From an uncultured Pelagibacteraceae bacterium (GTDB lineage Bacteria > Pseudomonadota > Alphaproteobacteria > Pelagibacterales > Pelagibacteraceae): a stretch of DNA of 33,562 nucleotides. Below the pieces are notes generated by a model, which was given only the letters and a program-made list of their open reading frames with translations, was not told the origin of the DNA and ran no database searches. This document shows positions 26,177 to 33,562 of the stretch, one piece after another (positions within the stretch are counted from its first letter, which is position 1; the number at the start of each line of letters is the position of its first letter). The position numbers were made by a program, and so were the translations under genes. The stretch lies in NCBI GenBank assembly GCA_902625125.1, contig CACOAB010000007.1, forward strand, positions 1 through 33,562, written 5' to 3'.

Positions 26177-28750
26177 ATGGAAAAAAATATCCTAGAGAAT
26201 AATAAATCTTTCAAACCTATTTTTGTACAAGATGAGATGAGCTCATCTTACCTATCTTACGCTATGAGCGTAATAGTTAGCAGAGCTCTTCCTGATGTAA
26301 GAGATGGTTTGAAACCAGTGCATAGAAGAATAATTTATGCAATGTATAAAGGAGGCTATGATTGGTCAAAACCCTTTAGAAAATCGGCTCGTATAGTAGG
26401 AGATGTTATAGGTAAATATCATCCTCATGGTGATCAATCTGTTTACGACGCATTAGTAAGATTAGTTCAGGATTTTTCAATGAGAGTGCCTTTAATCACA
26501 GGCCAAGGTAATTTCGGTTCTATTGACGGAGACCCCCCAGCTGCCATGAGATATACTGAAACTAAATTAGGTAGAATTGCACAATTCTTGACAGAGGATT
26601 TAGAAAAAAACACGGTTAATTATAGAAGCAATTATGATGAAACAGAAAAAGAGCCAGAAGTTTTACCTTCGCAGTACCCAAATATATTAGTTAATGGAGC
26701 CGGCGGTATCGCAGTAGGAATGGCAACAAGTATTCCTCCACATAACTTAGGTGAAGTTATTGACGGAACAATAGCTTATATAAACAATAAAGATATTACG
26801 ATCACGCAGTTGATGAAACATGTTCCAGGTCCGGATTTTCCAACAGGAGGCATTATTATAGGAAAAGATATTATTAAACAGGGATATAACAAAGGAAGGG
26901 GCTCTTTTAAAATTAGAGGTGAAATCGATTTAGAAGAAAAAAAAGGTGGCAGAGAGACACTAATTATAAAATCCATACCTTATCAGGTTAATAAATCTAT
27001 TTTAATTGAAAAAATTGCTCAACTTGTAAGAGATAAAAAGATCGAGGGAATAAGAGATATCAGAGACGAGTCAAACAGAGAGGGAATTCGTGTAGTTATT
27101 GAGTTAAGGAAAGGAATTGAACCTGAAACAATTAGAAGGCAATTATTTAAACTTACAAATATTGAAAGTTCTTTTGGATTTAATACTTTAGCAATTGTAA
27201 ACAACAAGCCAAAAATTTTAAACTTAAAAGAATTCATTTCTGAATTTTTAAAATTCCGAGAAGACACTGTTATTAAAAGGGTAAAATTTGATTTAAAAAA
27301 AGCAGAAGAAAGAGCTCATATTTTAATCGGTTTAGCTACAGCTGTTGAAAATATAGATGAGGTAATTAAGATAATAAAAAATTCTAAAGATTCAGAAACT
27401 GCGAAAAAGAATTTACTTTCAAAAAAGTGGAAAATTAAAAAAAGTGCAAAGTTAATTGCTCTAATAGAAAAAAAGAAAAATTTAACTAATTATTCCTTAT
27501 CTGAAAATCAAGTCAACGCAATATTAGAATTGAGATTACAAAAATTAACCGCTTATGGAATAGGAGAAATTGAATCAGAAATAAGTAAATTATCTGAGAT
27601 GATCATTGAGTTTAATAGAATCATTGGTTCAAAAAAAGCATTATACAAATTAATTATTGAGGAATTAGAGAACATTAAAGATAAATTTGCTTCACCAAGA
27701 AAAACTAAGATTATTGATGCGGTGCTCAATTATAATATAGAGGAAACAATCCAAAAAGAGTCAGTGGTAATAAGTATTACCAATCAAGGTTATATAAAAC
27801 GTAGTCCGCTCAGTTCTTTAAAGGCTCAAAAAAGAGGTGGAAAGGGGAAAACAGGAATCTCAACAAGAGAGGAGGACTTTGTCGTTCAAATATTTACCGC
27901 TAATACTCATACGCCCGTTTTATTTTTCTCTACGCAAGGATTAGTTTATAAAATTAAAGCACATAAAATTCCTGAGGGTACCTCTGCTTCTAAGGGCAAA
28001 TCTATATTCAATATTTTACCTCTTAAAAGTCATCATTCTATTAGCTCAATAATGCCTTTACCTGAAGATGAGACAGAATGGAAAAATTTAATGGTAATTT
28101 TTGCTACAGCCAAAGGCAATATAAGAAAAAACACTTTAGAGGATTTTGTAAATATCAATAATAGTGGAAAGATAGCAATGAAATTAGATCAAGATGATAG
28201 AATTATAGGAGTTAAAATTTGTAGAGAAGATCAAGATATTTTATTAAGCACCCAATTTGGTAAATGTATAAGATTTAAATCTAAAAAACTGAGATTATTT
28301 AAAGGTAGAGCTTCTAAGGGCATAAAGGGAATTCAATTAAATGATAAAGATAAAGTGATATCGGTATCGATTCTGGATAATAGTAAAATTGACCCTAAAA
28401 CTATCGATAAAGATAAAAAAATAAAAAATGCAGTAAATAAATTTATTTTATCAGTATCAGAAAATGGATATGGAAAAAGATCATCATATTTAGACTACAG
28501 AGTGACAAATAGAGGAGGAAAAGGAATTATTGGAATTATAAATTCACCAAGAAATGGAAATATATCCTCATCTTTAGTAGTAAGTGAAACTGATGAAATT
28601 ATTTTATCGACAGACAAAGGCAGTATTATGCGTTGTGCTGTTAAAGAAATTAGAGTTGCGGGTCGTAATACGCAAGGTGTTAGGATTAAAAAATTATCTG
28701 GTAGCGAAAAAGTTGTTTCTGTGATTAAAATTGAAGACAACATACAATAA
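26177..28750 (+). CDS. gyrA: DNA gyrase subunit A
   Basis: Breakage-reunion subunit of the type IIA topoisomerase that introduces negative supercoils. The 857 residues show the winged-helix domain with the catalytic tyrosine Y126 in PPAAMRYTE, the GyrA box QKRGGKGKTG (551-560) that distinguishes gyrase from topoisomerase IV, and six-blade beta-pinwheel repeats in the C-terminal domain. The quinolone-determining region reads HPHGDQSVYDAL; the Gln where E. coli has Ser83 is the usual alphaproteobacterial state as I recall. No acidic C-terminal tail is present. It lies 6 bp after ssb and 4 bp before coaD. Confidence 0.97.
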   Translation: MEKNILENNKSFKPIFVQDEMSSSYLSYAMSVIVSRALPDVRDGLKPVHRRIIYAMYKGGYDWSKPFRKSARIVGDVIGKYHPHGDQSVYDALVRLVQDFSMRVPLITGQGNFGSIDGDPPAAMRYTETKLGRIAQFLTEDLEKNTVNYRSNYDETEKEPEVLPSQYPNILVNGAGGIAVGMATSIPPHNLGEVIDGTIAYINNKDITITQLMKHVPGPDFPTGGIIIGKDIIKQGYNKGRGSFKIRGEIDLEEKKGGRETLIIKSIPYQVNKSILIEKIAQLVRDKKIEGIRDIRDESNREGIRVVIELRKGIEPETIRRQLFKLTNIESSFGFNTLAIVNNKPKILNLKEFISEFLKFREDTVIKRVKFDLKKAEERAHILIGLATAVENIDEVIKIIKNSKDSETAKKNLLSKKWKIKKSAKLIALIEKKKNLTNYSLSENQVNAILELRLQKLTAYGIGEIESEISKLSEMIIEFNRIIGSKKALYKLIIEELENIKDKFASPRKTKIIDAVLNYNIEETIQKESVVISITNQGYIKRSPLSSLKAQKRGGKGKTGISTREEDFVVQIFTANTHTPVLFFSTQGLVYKIKAHKIPEGTSASKGKSIFNILPLKSHHSISSIMPLPEDETEWKNLMVIFATAKGNIRKNTLEDFVNINNSGKIAMKLDQDDRIIGVKICREDQDILLSTQFGKCIRFKSKKLRLFKGRASKGIKGIQLNDKDKVISVSILDNSKIDPKTIDKDKKIKNAVNKFILSVSENGYGKRSSYLDYRVTNRGGKGIIGIINSPRNGNISSSLVVSETDEIILSTDKGSIMRCAVKEIRVAGRNTQGVRIKKLSGSEKVVSVIKIEDNIQ

Positions 28751-28754
28751 GAAT

Positions 28755-29243
28755 ATGAACACAGCTATTTATCCAGGCACTTTTGACCCTATTACATATG
28801 GGCACATTGATGTAATCAAAAAATCACTAAAAGTTTTTGATAGACTAATTGTAGCCACAACAGATAATATTAATAAAAATTACCATTTTTCTATAGAAGA
28901 TAGATTAAGTATAATTAAAAATTCATTATTCAAAGACCTTAAATTCAGTAAAAGTAAAATCAAAGTTGTCCCTTTTGATGTTCTAACTATTGACTTATGT
29001 AAAAAATATAAAGCAGGGACGATAATAAGAGGATTAAGAGCAGTTTCTGATTTTGAGTATGAATTTCAGCTAGCTGGCATGAATAAAAAATTAAATTCTA
29101 AGATTGAAACAATGTTCTTAATGTCCGACGTCGAAAATCAAATTATTTCATCAAAATTTGTTAAAGAGATTGCAAGTTTAGGTGGTAATATAGATAGATT
29201 TGTGACTAGATCGACAGTAAAATTACTAAAAAATAAAATTTAA
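28755..29243 (+). CDS. coaD: Phosphopantetheine adenylyltransferase
   Basis: Catalyses the fourth, adenylyl-transfer step of coenzyme A synthesis from 4'-phosphopantetheine and ATP. With the start at 28755 (MNTAIYPGTFDPITYGHID) it is 162 residues, normal length; the in-frame ATG 24 bp upstream lies inside gyrA and is rejected. It has the nucleotidyltransferase motif TFDPITYGH (T/HxGH), RGLRAVSDFEYE and the terminal ISSKFVKEIASLGG. The 1 bp overlap with the next gene (TAATG) marks one operon: gyrA-coaD-ppi-tgt. Confidence 0.96.
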   Translation: MNTAIYPGTFDPITYGHIDVIKKSLKVFDRLIVATTDNINKNYHFSIEDRLSIIKNSLFKDLKFSKSKIKVVPFDVLTIDLCKKYKAGTIIRGLRAVSDFEYEFQLAGMNKKLNSKIETMFLMSDVENQIISSKFVKEIASLGGNIDRFVTRSTVKLLKNKI

Positions 29244-29800
29244 TGAAAAAAAATATCTATTTATTTATCCTATTTTTTAGTTTATTAACTACAAATATTT
29301 TCGCTCAAAATAATCTTATGATTTTAAAACTAACTTACGGTGATGTTGAAATAGAGCTCTATCCCGAGAAAGCTCCAAACCACGTAAAAAGATTTAAAGA
29401 ATTAGCAAATAGCGGAAAATACGATGGAGTGGTTTTTCACAGAGTTATAGAAGGTTTTATGGCTCAGACTGGAGATGTAAAATTTGGAAATTCAAATACT
29501 TCAGATTTTAATTTGTCATTGGCTGGCACAGGTGGCTCTGAGTTGCCTAATGTTAAAGCTGAATTCACAGATATAGCGCATACAAGAGGAATTCTTTCGG
29601 CTGCACGCTCAGCGGATCCTGATAGTGCAAATAGTCAATTTTTTATTTGCTATGATTCTGCTCCACATTTAGACAGACAATACTCAGCTTTTGGAAAAGT
29701 TATTAAAGGAATGGAATTTGTAGATATGATAAAAAAAGGCGATCCAAATAGTGGAGCTGTACAAGAACCTGATAAAATAATCTCTATAAAATCAAAATAA
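29243..29800 (+). CDS. Exported cyclophilin-type peptidyl-prolyl cis-trans isomerase
   Basis: Folding helper acting on proline bonds in the periplasm. The 185 residues have a signal peptide (MKKNIYLFILFFSLLTTNIFA, cleavage about after residue 21), then the cyclophilin core: YDGVVFHRVIEGFMAQTGD with the catalytic arginine, ILSAARSADPDSANSQFFI and YSAFGKVIKGMEFVD. It is one of the short bacterial cyclophilins like PpiA/PpiB; I leave the symbol open because both names are used in this locus. Many Alphaproteobacteria have a second ppi gene and queA before tgt. Here only this gene is present and tgt follows after 6 bp. Confidence 0.93.
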   Translation: MKKNIYLFILFFSLLTTNIFAQNNLMILKLTYGDVEIELYPEKAPNHVKRFKELANSGKYDGVVFHRVIEGFMAQTGDVKFGNSNTSDFNLSLAGTGGSELPNVKAEFTDIAHTRGILSAARSADPDSANSQFFICYDSAPHLDRQYSAFGKVIKGMEFVDMIKKGDPNSGAVQEPDKIISIKSK

Positions 29801-29806
29801 TTTTTA

Positions 29807-30922
29807 ATGTTAAGTAAAGAATTTTCTTTTGAGTTAATCACTCAAGATGACAAAGCTAGACTTGGAAAAATTCATACACAAAGAGGTTCAATAGATACAC
29901 CTGCGTTTATGCCAGTCGGCACTCAAGGAACTGTTAAAGGAGTTTTTACTGACGATATCTTAAAAACTAATACTCAAATTATTTTAGGCAACACTTATCA
30001 TTTATTACTTAGACCCGGGATAAAAACGCTTAACGAATTCAATGGTCTTCATAATTTTATGAATTGGAAAAAACCAATATTAACTGACTCTGGTGGATAT
30101 CAGATTATGTCTTTATCAAAATTTAATAAAATCGATTTAAAAATCGGTGCTATTTTCAGTTCGCATTTGGATGGGAAAAAAATAATTTTAAGTCCAGAAA
30201 AAAGTATTCAAGTTCAAAAATCTATTAATTCTGACATCTTGATGGTCTTAGATGAATGTCCTAAACTTACGTCTGATAAAAAAATCTTATCAAAAGCAAT
30301 AGATGTTTCAACAAATTGGGCCAAGAGAAGTAAGATCGAGTTTGGAAATATTAAGTCAAAAGCTTTATTTGGAATTGTTCAAGGTGGATTATTTAAAGAT
30401 TTAAGAATTGAGAGCATTGAAAAATTAATAGATATAAATTTCAGTGGCTATGCAATGGGTGGATTAGCAGTTGGTGAAAATCAATCAGATATGTTTAAGA
30501 TTTTGAGTGAAACTACAAATTATCTTCCTAAAAACAAACCAAGATATCTTATGGGCGTTGGTACACCATCTGATATATTGGGCGCAGTCAACGAGGGAAT
30601 AGATATGTTTGATTGTGTTATGCCAACTAGATCTGGAAGAACGGGTCTGGCTTTTACATGGCAAGGTAAGATCAATTTGAAAAATTCAAAATATCAAAAT
30701 GACAAGTCTCCTTTAGATGAAAATTGCACAATTCGAGACTTAAATAGATATTCAAAAAGTTATTTAAATCATCTTATAAAATCTAACGAAATGATGGCCT
30801 CTATGCTAATTTCTCTACATAATATATATTTTTATCAACAATTTATGCGCGAAATTCAAAAAAATATTCATAATGGCACATTTCAATTATTTTATAAAAA
30901 ATATATAAATTTGTTCGATTAA
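29807..30922 (+). CDS. tgt: tRNA-guanine transglycosylase with altered zinc site
   Basis: Exchanges guanine 34 for a queuine precursor in tRNAs with GUN anticodons (Asn, Asp, His, Tyr). At 371 residues it has normal length. Catalytic residues are kept: D94 (TDSGGYQIMS) and D269 (MFDCVMPTR), with GGLAVGE and the start typical. The structural zinc site is not: E. coli Tgt has C302, C304, C307 and H333. Here C307 and H338 keep the same 31-residue spacing, but the positions of C304 and C307 are I309 and L312 (sequence DENCTIRDLNRYSKSYL). The frame is continuous and the length conserved, so it is not a simple frameshift. queA is also missing from its usual place just upstream. The tRNA-Asn in this window has the target U33-G34-U35. 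Confidence 0.93.
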   Translation: MLSKEFSFELITQDDKARLGKIHTQRGSIDTPAFMPVGTQGTVKGVFTDDILKTNTQIILGNTYHLLLRPGIKTLNEFNGLHNFMNWKKPILTDSGGYQIMSLSKFNKIDLKIGAIFSSHLDGKKIILSPEKSIQVQKSINSDILMVLDECPKLTSDKKILSKAIDVSTNWAKRSKIEFGNIKSKALFGIVQGGLFKDLRIESIEKLIDINFSGYAMGGLAVGENQSDMFKILSETTNYLPKNKPRYLMGVGTPSDILGAVNEGIDMFDCVMPTRSGRTGLAFTWQGKINLKNSKYQNDKSPLDENCTIRDLNRYSKSYLNHLIKSNEMMASMLISLHNIYFYQQFMREIQKNIHNGTFQLFYKKYINLFD

Positions 30923-30926
30923 TTAT

Positions 30927-30953
30927 TTGAAATTTAATTAATAAGTATATAAA
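30927..30953 (+). promoter_or_regulatory. Possible tRNA-Lys promoter
   Basis: TTGAAA at 30927-30932 and TATAAA at 30948-30953 are separated by 15 bp and placed 14 bp ahead of the tRNA-Lys gene, giving a predicted start near 30960. The short spacer matches the one proposed for yajC. AT-rich DNA makes chance matches likely. Confidence 0.35.
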
Positions 30954-30967
30954 AGAACTTACTTTTA

Positions 30968-31043
30968 GGGCCCTTAGCTCAGTTGGTAGAGCACCTCCCT
31001 TTTAAGGAGGGTGTCGATGGTTCGAGTCCATCAGGGCTCACCA
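30968..31043 (+). tRNA. tRNA-Lys (anticodon TTT), CCA encoded
   Basis: Complete cloverleaf: acceptor GGGCCCT/AGGGCTC (one G-U pair), D arm GCTC-AGTTGGTA-GAGC, anticodon stem CCTCC/GGAGG with loop CTTTTAA (anticodon TTT), T arm GATGG-TTCGAGT-CCATC, discriminator A, encoded CCA at 31041-31043. It reads both lysine codons, which dominate in this AT-rich genome. The M48 protease gene ends 4 bp downstream on the opposite strand. Confidence 0.98.
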
Positions 31044-31047
31044 GTAA

Positions 31048-31881
31048 TTAAGATTTTATTGGTGGATATTTAATCATAACTTCTGTTATCCAATTATTTA
31101 AGTTTTCAATTCTTTTTTTACTACTTGGATGTGTGCTTAAAAAAACAGGTGGTTCCTTACCTTTATTTTTTTGTGACATTCTTTTCCATAAATTAACAGA
31201 CTCTCTAATATCAAACCCAGATAAAGACGAAAAAATTAATCCCAAATAATCTGCTTCTGTTTCTTGTTTTCTTCCAAATGGATTCATTATGCCTAATTGA
31301 AAAATATCCATACCTGTATTTTGCCCAATAGTATTCCTAGTTCTGTTTATAGCACCACCTAAAAAAATATCTGCAACAGTTGTTCCTAAATTTATTGTCA
31401 TAGCATGGCTCATTCTTTCAACAGAGTGTCTCGCTACAGCATGGGCTATTTCATGACCCATTACAATCGAAAGAGCATCAGTATTTTTTGTTATCTTTAA
31501 TAGCCCCGTATAAACAGCAATTTTTCCACCCGGCATACACCAAGCATTCACAATTTTATCGTTGTCTACTAATATGTAATCCCAGCCAAAATTTCTTGTA
31601 GGATTATCTTCTCCTTGTTGATCAAAAAAAGCACTCACAGCATATTCTATCTTTTTTCCAATTTTTCTTACTTCATCTAATTGACTGCCTGAAGTTATTA
31701 ATTTTGATTTACTTCTAAAGTTTTCATAAGCAGCAGCTGCTTGTCTATTAATTCTTTGTTCAGATATTATACTTAGTTGCTTTCTTTCCGTTATAGGAAC
31801 AGTAGTGCATGAGGGCAGTATCAAAGAACAACAACTGCAACCAAAATAGCCAAGAAATTTTCTTCTATTTATGTTATACAT
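31048..31881 (-). CDS. M48-family zinc metalloprotease, probable Tat-exported lipoprotein
   Basis: A 277-residue peptidase related to the LoiP/YcaL and BepA M48 proteins that handle outer-membrane protein quality. The zinc site is HEIAH (143-147, H-E-x-x-H) with the third ligand in QETEADYLG and the usual GGKIAVYTGLL upstream. The N-terminus is unusual: NRRKFLGYFG (arginines 6 and 7) is a twin-arginine-like motif, and the stretch ending LILPSC (Cys25) looks like a lipobox. Cys15, 17, 18 and 25 make it Cys-rich. I infer export through the Tat system encoded at 16875-18066 and anchoring by lipid. The start is the first ATG and puts the RR motif near the N-terminus. Only 9 bp separate it from a possible small ORF on the other strand. 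Confidence 0.88.
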   Translation of the reverse strand: MYNINRRKFLGYFGCSCCSLILPSCTTVPITERKQLSIISEQRINRQAAAAYENFRSKSKLITSGSQLDEVRKIGKKIEYAVSAFFDQQGEDNPTRNFGWDYILVDNDKIVNAWCMPGGKIAVYTGLLKITKNTDALSIVMGHEIAHAVARHSVERMSHAMTINLGTTVADIFLGGAINRTRNTIGQNTGMDIFQLGIMNPFGRKQETEADYLGLIFSSLSGFDIRESVNLWKRMSQKNKGKEPPVFLSTHPSSKKRIENLNNWITEVMIKYPPIKS

Positions 31882-31890
31882 TTTAGATTC

Positions 31891-31968
31891 ATGATTTTAA
31901 ATAATAAATTATTAATTGCAATTTTTATCTTGATAATAGCATTTATAATATTTTCAAGCTATTCTTAA
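31891..31968 (+). CDS. Candidate 25-residue single-span membrane microprotein
   Basis: A short open frame of 25 codons, starting ATG at 31891 and ending TAA at 31966-31968, 4 bp before the DUF502 gene. It encodes a short polar start (MILNNK), about 15 consecutive hydrophobic residues (LLIAIFILIIAFIIF) and a SSYS tail, consistent with one membrane span. It fills most of the gap between the M48 gene and the DUF502 gene. No Shine-Dalgarno is evident. Hydrophobic codons are AT-rich, so in this genome such a frame could be chance; conservation in relatives would decide. Confidence 0.3.
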   Translation: MILNNKLLIAIFILIIAFIIFSSYS

Positions 31969-31972
31969 ATTA

Positions 31973-32587
31973 ATGACTAAAACAAATATAAAAAAATCGA
32001 TTTTTTCTAGAATTAGAAATAATTTTATTGCAGGTATTGTAGTCCTAATTCCTATTGGTATTACATTGTATTTGACTGTTTTTTTTATAAGAATTTCTGG
32101 AAAAATTGTACCTAAAAAAATTAATCCAAATAATTATCTTCCCTTTGATATTCCAGGTTTAGAAATATTGATAGCATTATTAGTAATTACTTTAATAGGC
32201 TGGCTTTCTCTTTCTTTCCTAGGTAAAAAATTTTTTGAATTCTTTAACAATATTCTGAAAAAAATTCCAATCCTAAGGACCATTTATTCTGCTATAGGTC
32301 AGATGACTGAGAGTTTCACAAAATCAGATAACAAACAAAAAAGTGTAGTACTTTTAGAGTATCCGAGAAAAGGAGTCTGGGCGGTTGGGTTTGCAACAAA
32401 AGATAATGAGGGTATTATTAAAGAAAATCTTAAAGATGAGATTGTCAATGTATTTGTTCCTACAACTCCAAATCCTACAAGTGGTTTTTTATTAATGGTT
32501 CCAAAAAAAGATTTAATCTATTTAAACGTTTCCTTTGAACAAGCTTCAAAATTTATAGTTTCAGCTGGAACTACCAATATTGATTAA
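31973..32587 (+). CDS. DUF502 membrane protein
   Basis: A 204-residue inner-membrane protein of unknown function. It has two hydrophobic spans: NFIAGIVVLIPIGITLYLTVFFI (about 13-35) and a second at about 60-83 (IPGLEILIALLVITLIGWLSL), then a cytoplasmic part with PILRTIYSAIGQM, VVLLEYPRKGVWAVGFAT and VFVPTTPNPTSGFLLMVP, which are DUF502 signatures. The family is widespread in bacteria and often sits beside recG in Alphaproteobacteria, as here, where it converges on recG with a 4 bp overlap. No biochemical role is known to me. Confidence 0.92.
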   Translation: MTKTNIKKSIFSRIRNNFIAGIVVLIPIGITLYLTVFFIRISGKIVPKKINPNNYLPFDIPGLEILIALLVITLIGWLSLSFLGKKFFEFFNNILKKIPILRTIYSAIGQMTESFTKSDNKQKSVVLLEYPRKGVWAVGFATKDNEGIIKENLKDEIVNVFVPTTPNPTSGFLLMVPKKDLIYLNVSFEQASKFIVSAGTTNID

Positions 32588-33562
32588 GTTTTATTTATAT
32601 TAATTATCTCTGCTTTATCGAATAATTTCAAAAGAAATGAAAATTTTCTTTGATTGATTTCATCTTCAGCATTTTTTATGTGATTTTCAGCCAATACAAA
32701 TAAATCTTCATGATGAACAGGATCAGCAAATCTAAAGTTTTTAACACCACTTTGTTGGTAACCTATAAGATCACCAAACCCTCTTAACTTTAAGTCTTCT
32801 TCAGCTATAAAAAAACCATCATCAGAGTTTTTCAAAATTTTTATTCTTTTTATAGCATTTTTACTCAAACCCTCTTTGAATAAAAGAATACACGTTCCTT
32901 GTTTTGTACCTCTACCAACTCTCCCCCTTAATTGGTGTAACTGAGCGAGCCCAAATTTATTTGCATTTTCAATAATTATAAGGTTCGCATTAGGAAAATC
33001 AATTCCTACTTCAATTACAGTAGTAGAGACAAGTATTGAAATTTTTTTTTTCAAAAATTTTTTTAAAATTTTTTGTTTTTCTTCTTTATCTAAAGCACCA
33101 TGTATAAGACCAACTTTATTCTTAAATTTATTTTCTATCATTTCAAATTTTTTTTTTGCAGATGAGTAATCTAAAAAAGATGATTCTTCAATTAAAGGAC
33201 AAACCCAAAAAACTTGATTATCTATTTTAATTTGTTCTTTTAAATAGGGCCAAAGTTCATTAATTTTCTTTTCAGGTTTGCTAAGTGTTATAATTTTTTT
33301 TCTTTTAGCGGGCTTCTCTGTAATTTTTGAAATATCCATATCACCATATAAAGACATCATCATTGTTCTTGGAATTGGCGTAGCAGACATAAGCAAAACA
33401 TCGCAATCATCACCCCCTTTTTTTGCAAGATCACTTCTTTGCCGAACACCAAATTTATGTTGTTCATCAATTACAACTAAACCAAGTTTTTTAAAATTGA
33501 TTTTTTTTTGGAATAAAGCATGTGTTCCAATTAATAAATCAGTTTTTCCATTTAATAAATTA
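32584..33562 (-). CDS. recG: ATP-dependent DNA helicase RecG, partial (C-terminal part)
   Basis: Branch-migrating helicase that rescues stalled replication forks and Holliday junctions. The frame is open to the window edge, so the N-terminal wedge domain and Walker A lie outside. Visible, in order on the minus strand, are NGKTDLLIGTHALFQ, the DEQH box (LGLVVIDEQHKFGVRQR), motif III LLMSATPIPRTMMMSLYGDMD, the second RecA-like domain with STTVIEVGIDFPNANLIIIENA, the QLHQLRGRVGRG motif VI and the C-terminal RecG part LRGFGDLIGYQQSG (TRG-like motif). The apparent ATG at 33396 is internal. It converges with the DUF502 gene by 4 bp, leaving no terminator space. Confidence 0.96.
   Translation of the reverse strand, partial: NLLNGKTDLLIGTHALFQKKINFKKLGLVVIDEQHKFGVRQRSDLAKKGGDDCDVLLMSATPIPRTMMMSLYGDMDISKITEKPAKRKKIITLSKPEKKINELWPYLKEQIKIDNQVFWVCPLIEESSFLDYSSAKKKFEMIENKFKNKVGLIHGALDKEEKQKILKKFLKKKISILVSTTVIEVGIDFPNANLIIIENANKFGLAQLHQLRGRVGRGTKQGTCILLFKEGLSKNAIKRIKILKNSDDGFFIAEEDLKLRGFGDLIGYQQSGVKNFRFADPVHHEDLFVLAENHIKNAEDEINQRKFSFLLKLFDKAEIININKT

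Noticed and set aside
26410-26460. GyrA has Gln at the position of E. coli Ser83, which could be read as quinolone resistance
   Set aside because: HPHGDQSxYDALVR is the normal alphaproteobacterial sequence; no evidence of selected resistance.
1-33562. Search for CRISPR arrays, insertion sequences, prophage, toxin-antitoxin pairs or long direct repeats
   Set aside because: None seen by eye; gene content is core and densely packed. The many poly-A/T runs are compositional.

Overview
The window looks like the chromosome of a streamlined, free-living, AT-rich alphaproteobacterium, most probably a SAR11-type (Pelagibacterales) marine bacterium. The reasons are very low GC, Lys/Asn/Ile-rich proteins, almost no intergenic DNA with many 1-8 bp gene overlaps, an Aap-type general L-amino-acid ABC transporter, alphaproteobacterial gene order, and biosynthetic genes (ilvD, cysteine synthase) that argue against Rickettsiales. 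The taxonomic call is inference from protein appearance and synteny; no database search was possible.

Layout: (1) 1-2144, amino-acid ABC transporter. The left 570 bp are the C-terminal part of an AapQ-like permease on the minus strand, joined head to head with the interior of AapM on the plus strand, followed by aapP. The native order is aapJ-Q-M-P on one strand, so there is an inverted junction near 565-571, either an amplification or assembly chimera or a real inversion. (2) 2139-4536, cysteine synthase, a DUF6134-like secreted protein, a PraR/PhrR-like Xre regulator, tRNA-Asn and tRNA-Cys. (3) 4651-10218, valS, ilvD and a shortened GDP-mannose pathway enzyme in one tight operon. (4) 10211-19296, the conserved alphaproteobacterial cluster xthA-erpA / dgt-argS-(SPOR slot)-nagZ-scpA-scpB-tatA-tatB-tatC-serS, with the SPOR slot reduced to an 87-residue membrane-anchored remnant. 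(5) 19364-22098, yajC-secD-secF. (6) 22101-25610, a PuuD-like membrane protein and uvrA, divergent from (7) 25712-30922, ssb-gyrA-coaD-ppi-tgt. (8) 30968-33562, tRNA-Lys, an M48 protease with a Tat-like lipoprotein signal, a possible 25-residue membrane peptide, a DUF502 protein and the C-terminal part of recG.

Most of the window is housekeeping: translation (valS, argS, serS, three tRNAs, tgt), replication, repair and segregation (gyrA, ssb, uvrA, xthA, recG, scpAB, dgt) and protein export (tatABC, yajC-secDF). I found no CRISPR array, insertion sequence, prophage or defence island, and no convincing new multi-gene system. The items most worth a second look are the inverted aapQ/aapM junction, a Tgt lacking two of its four zinc-binding cysteine/histidine ligands in a locus that also lacks queA, a GMP-PMI enzyme lacking the usual segment of about 64 residues between its two domains, the SPOR-slot remnant, and an unannotated membrane microprotein ORF upstream of the DUF502 gene.
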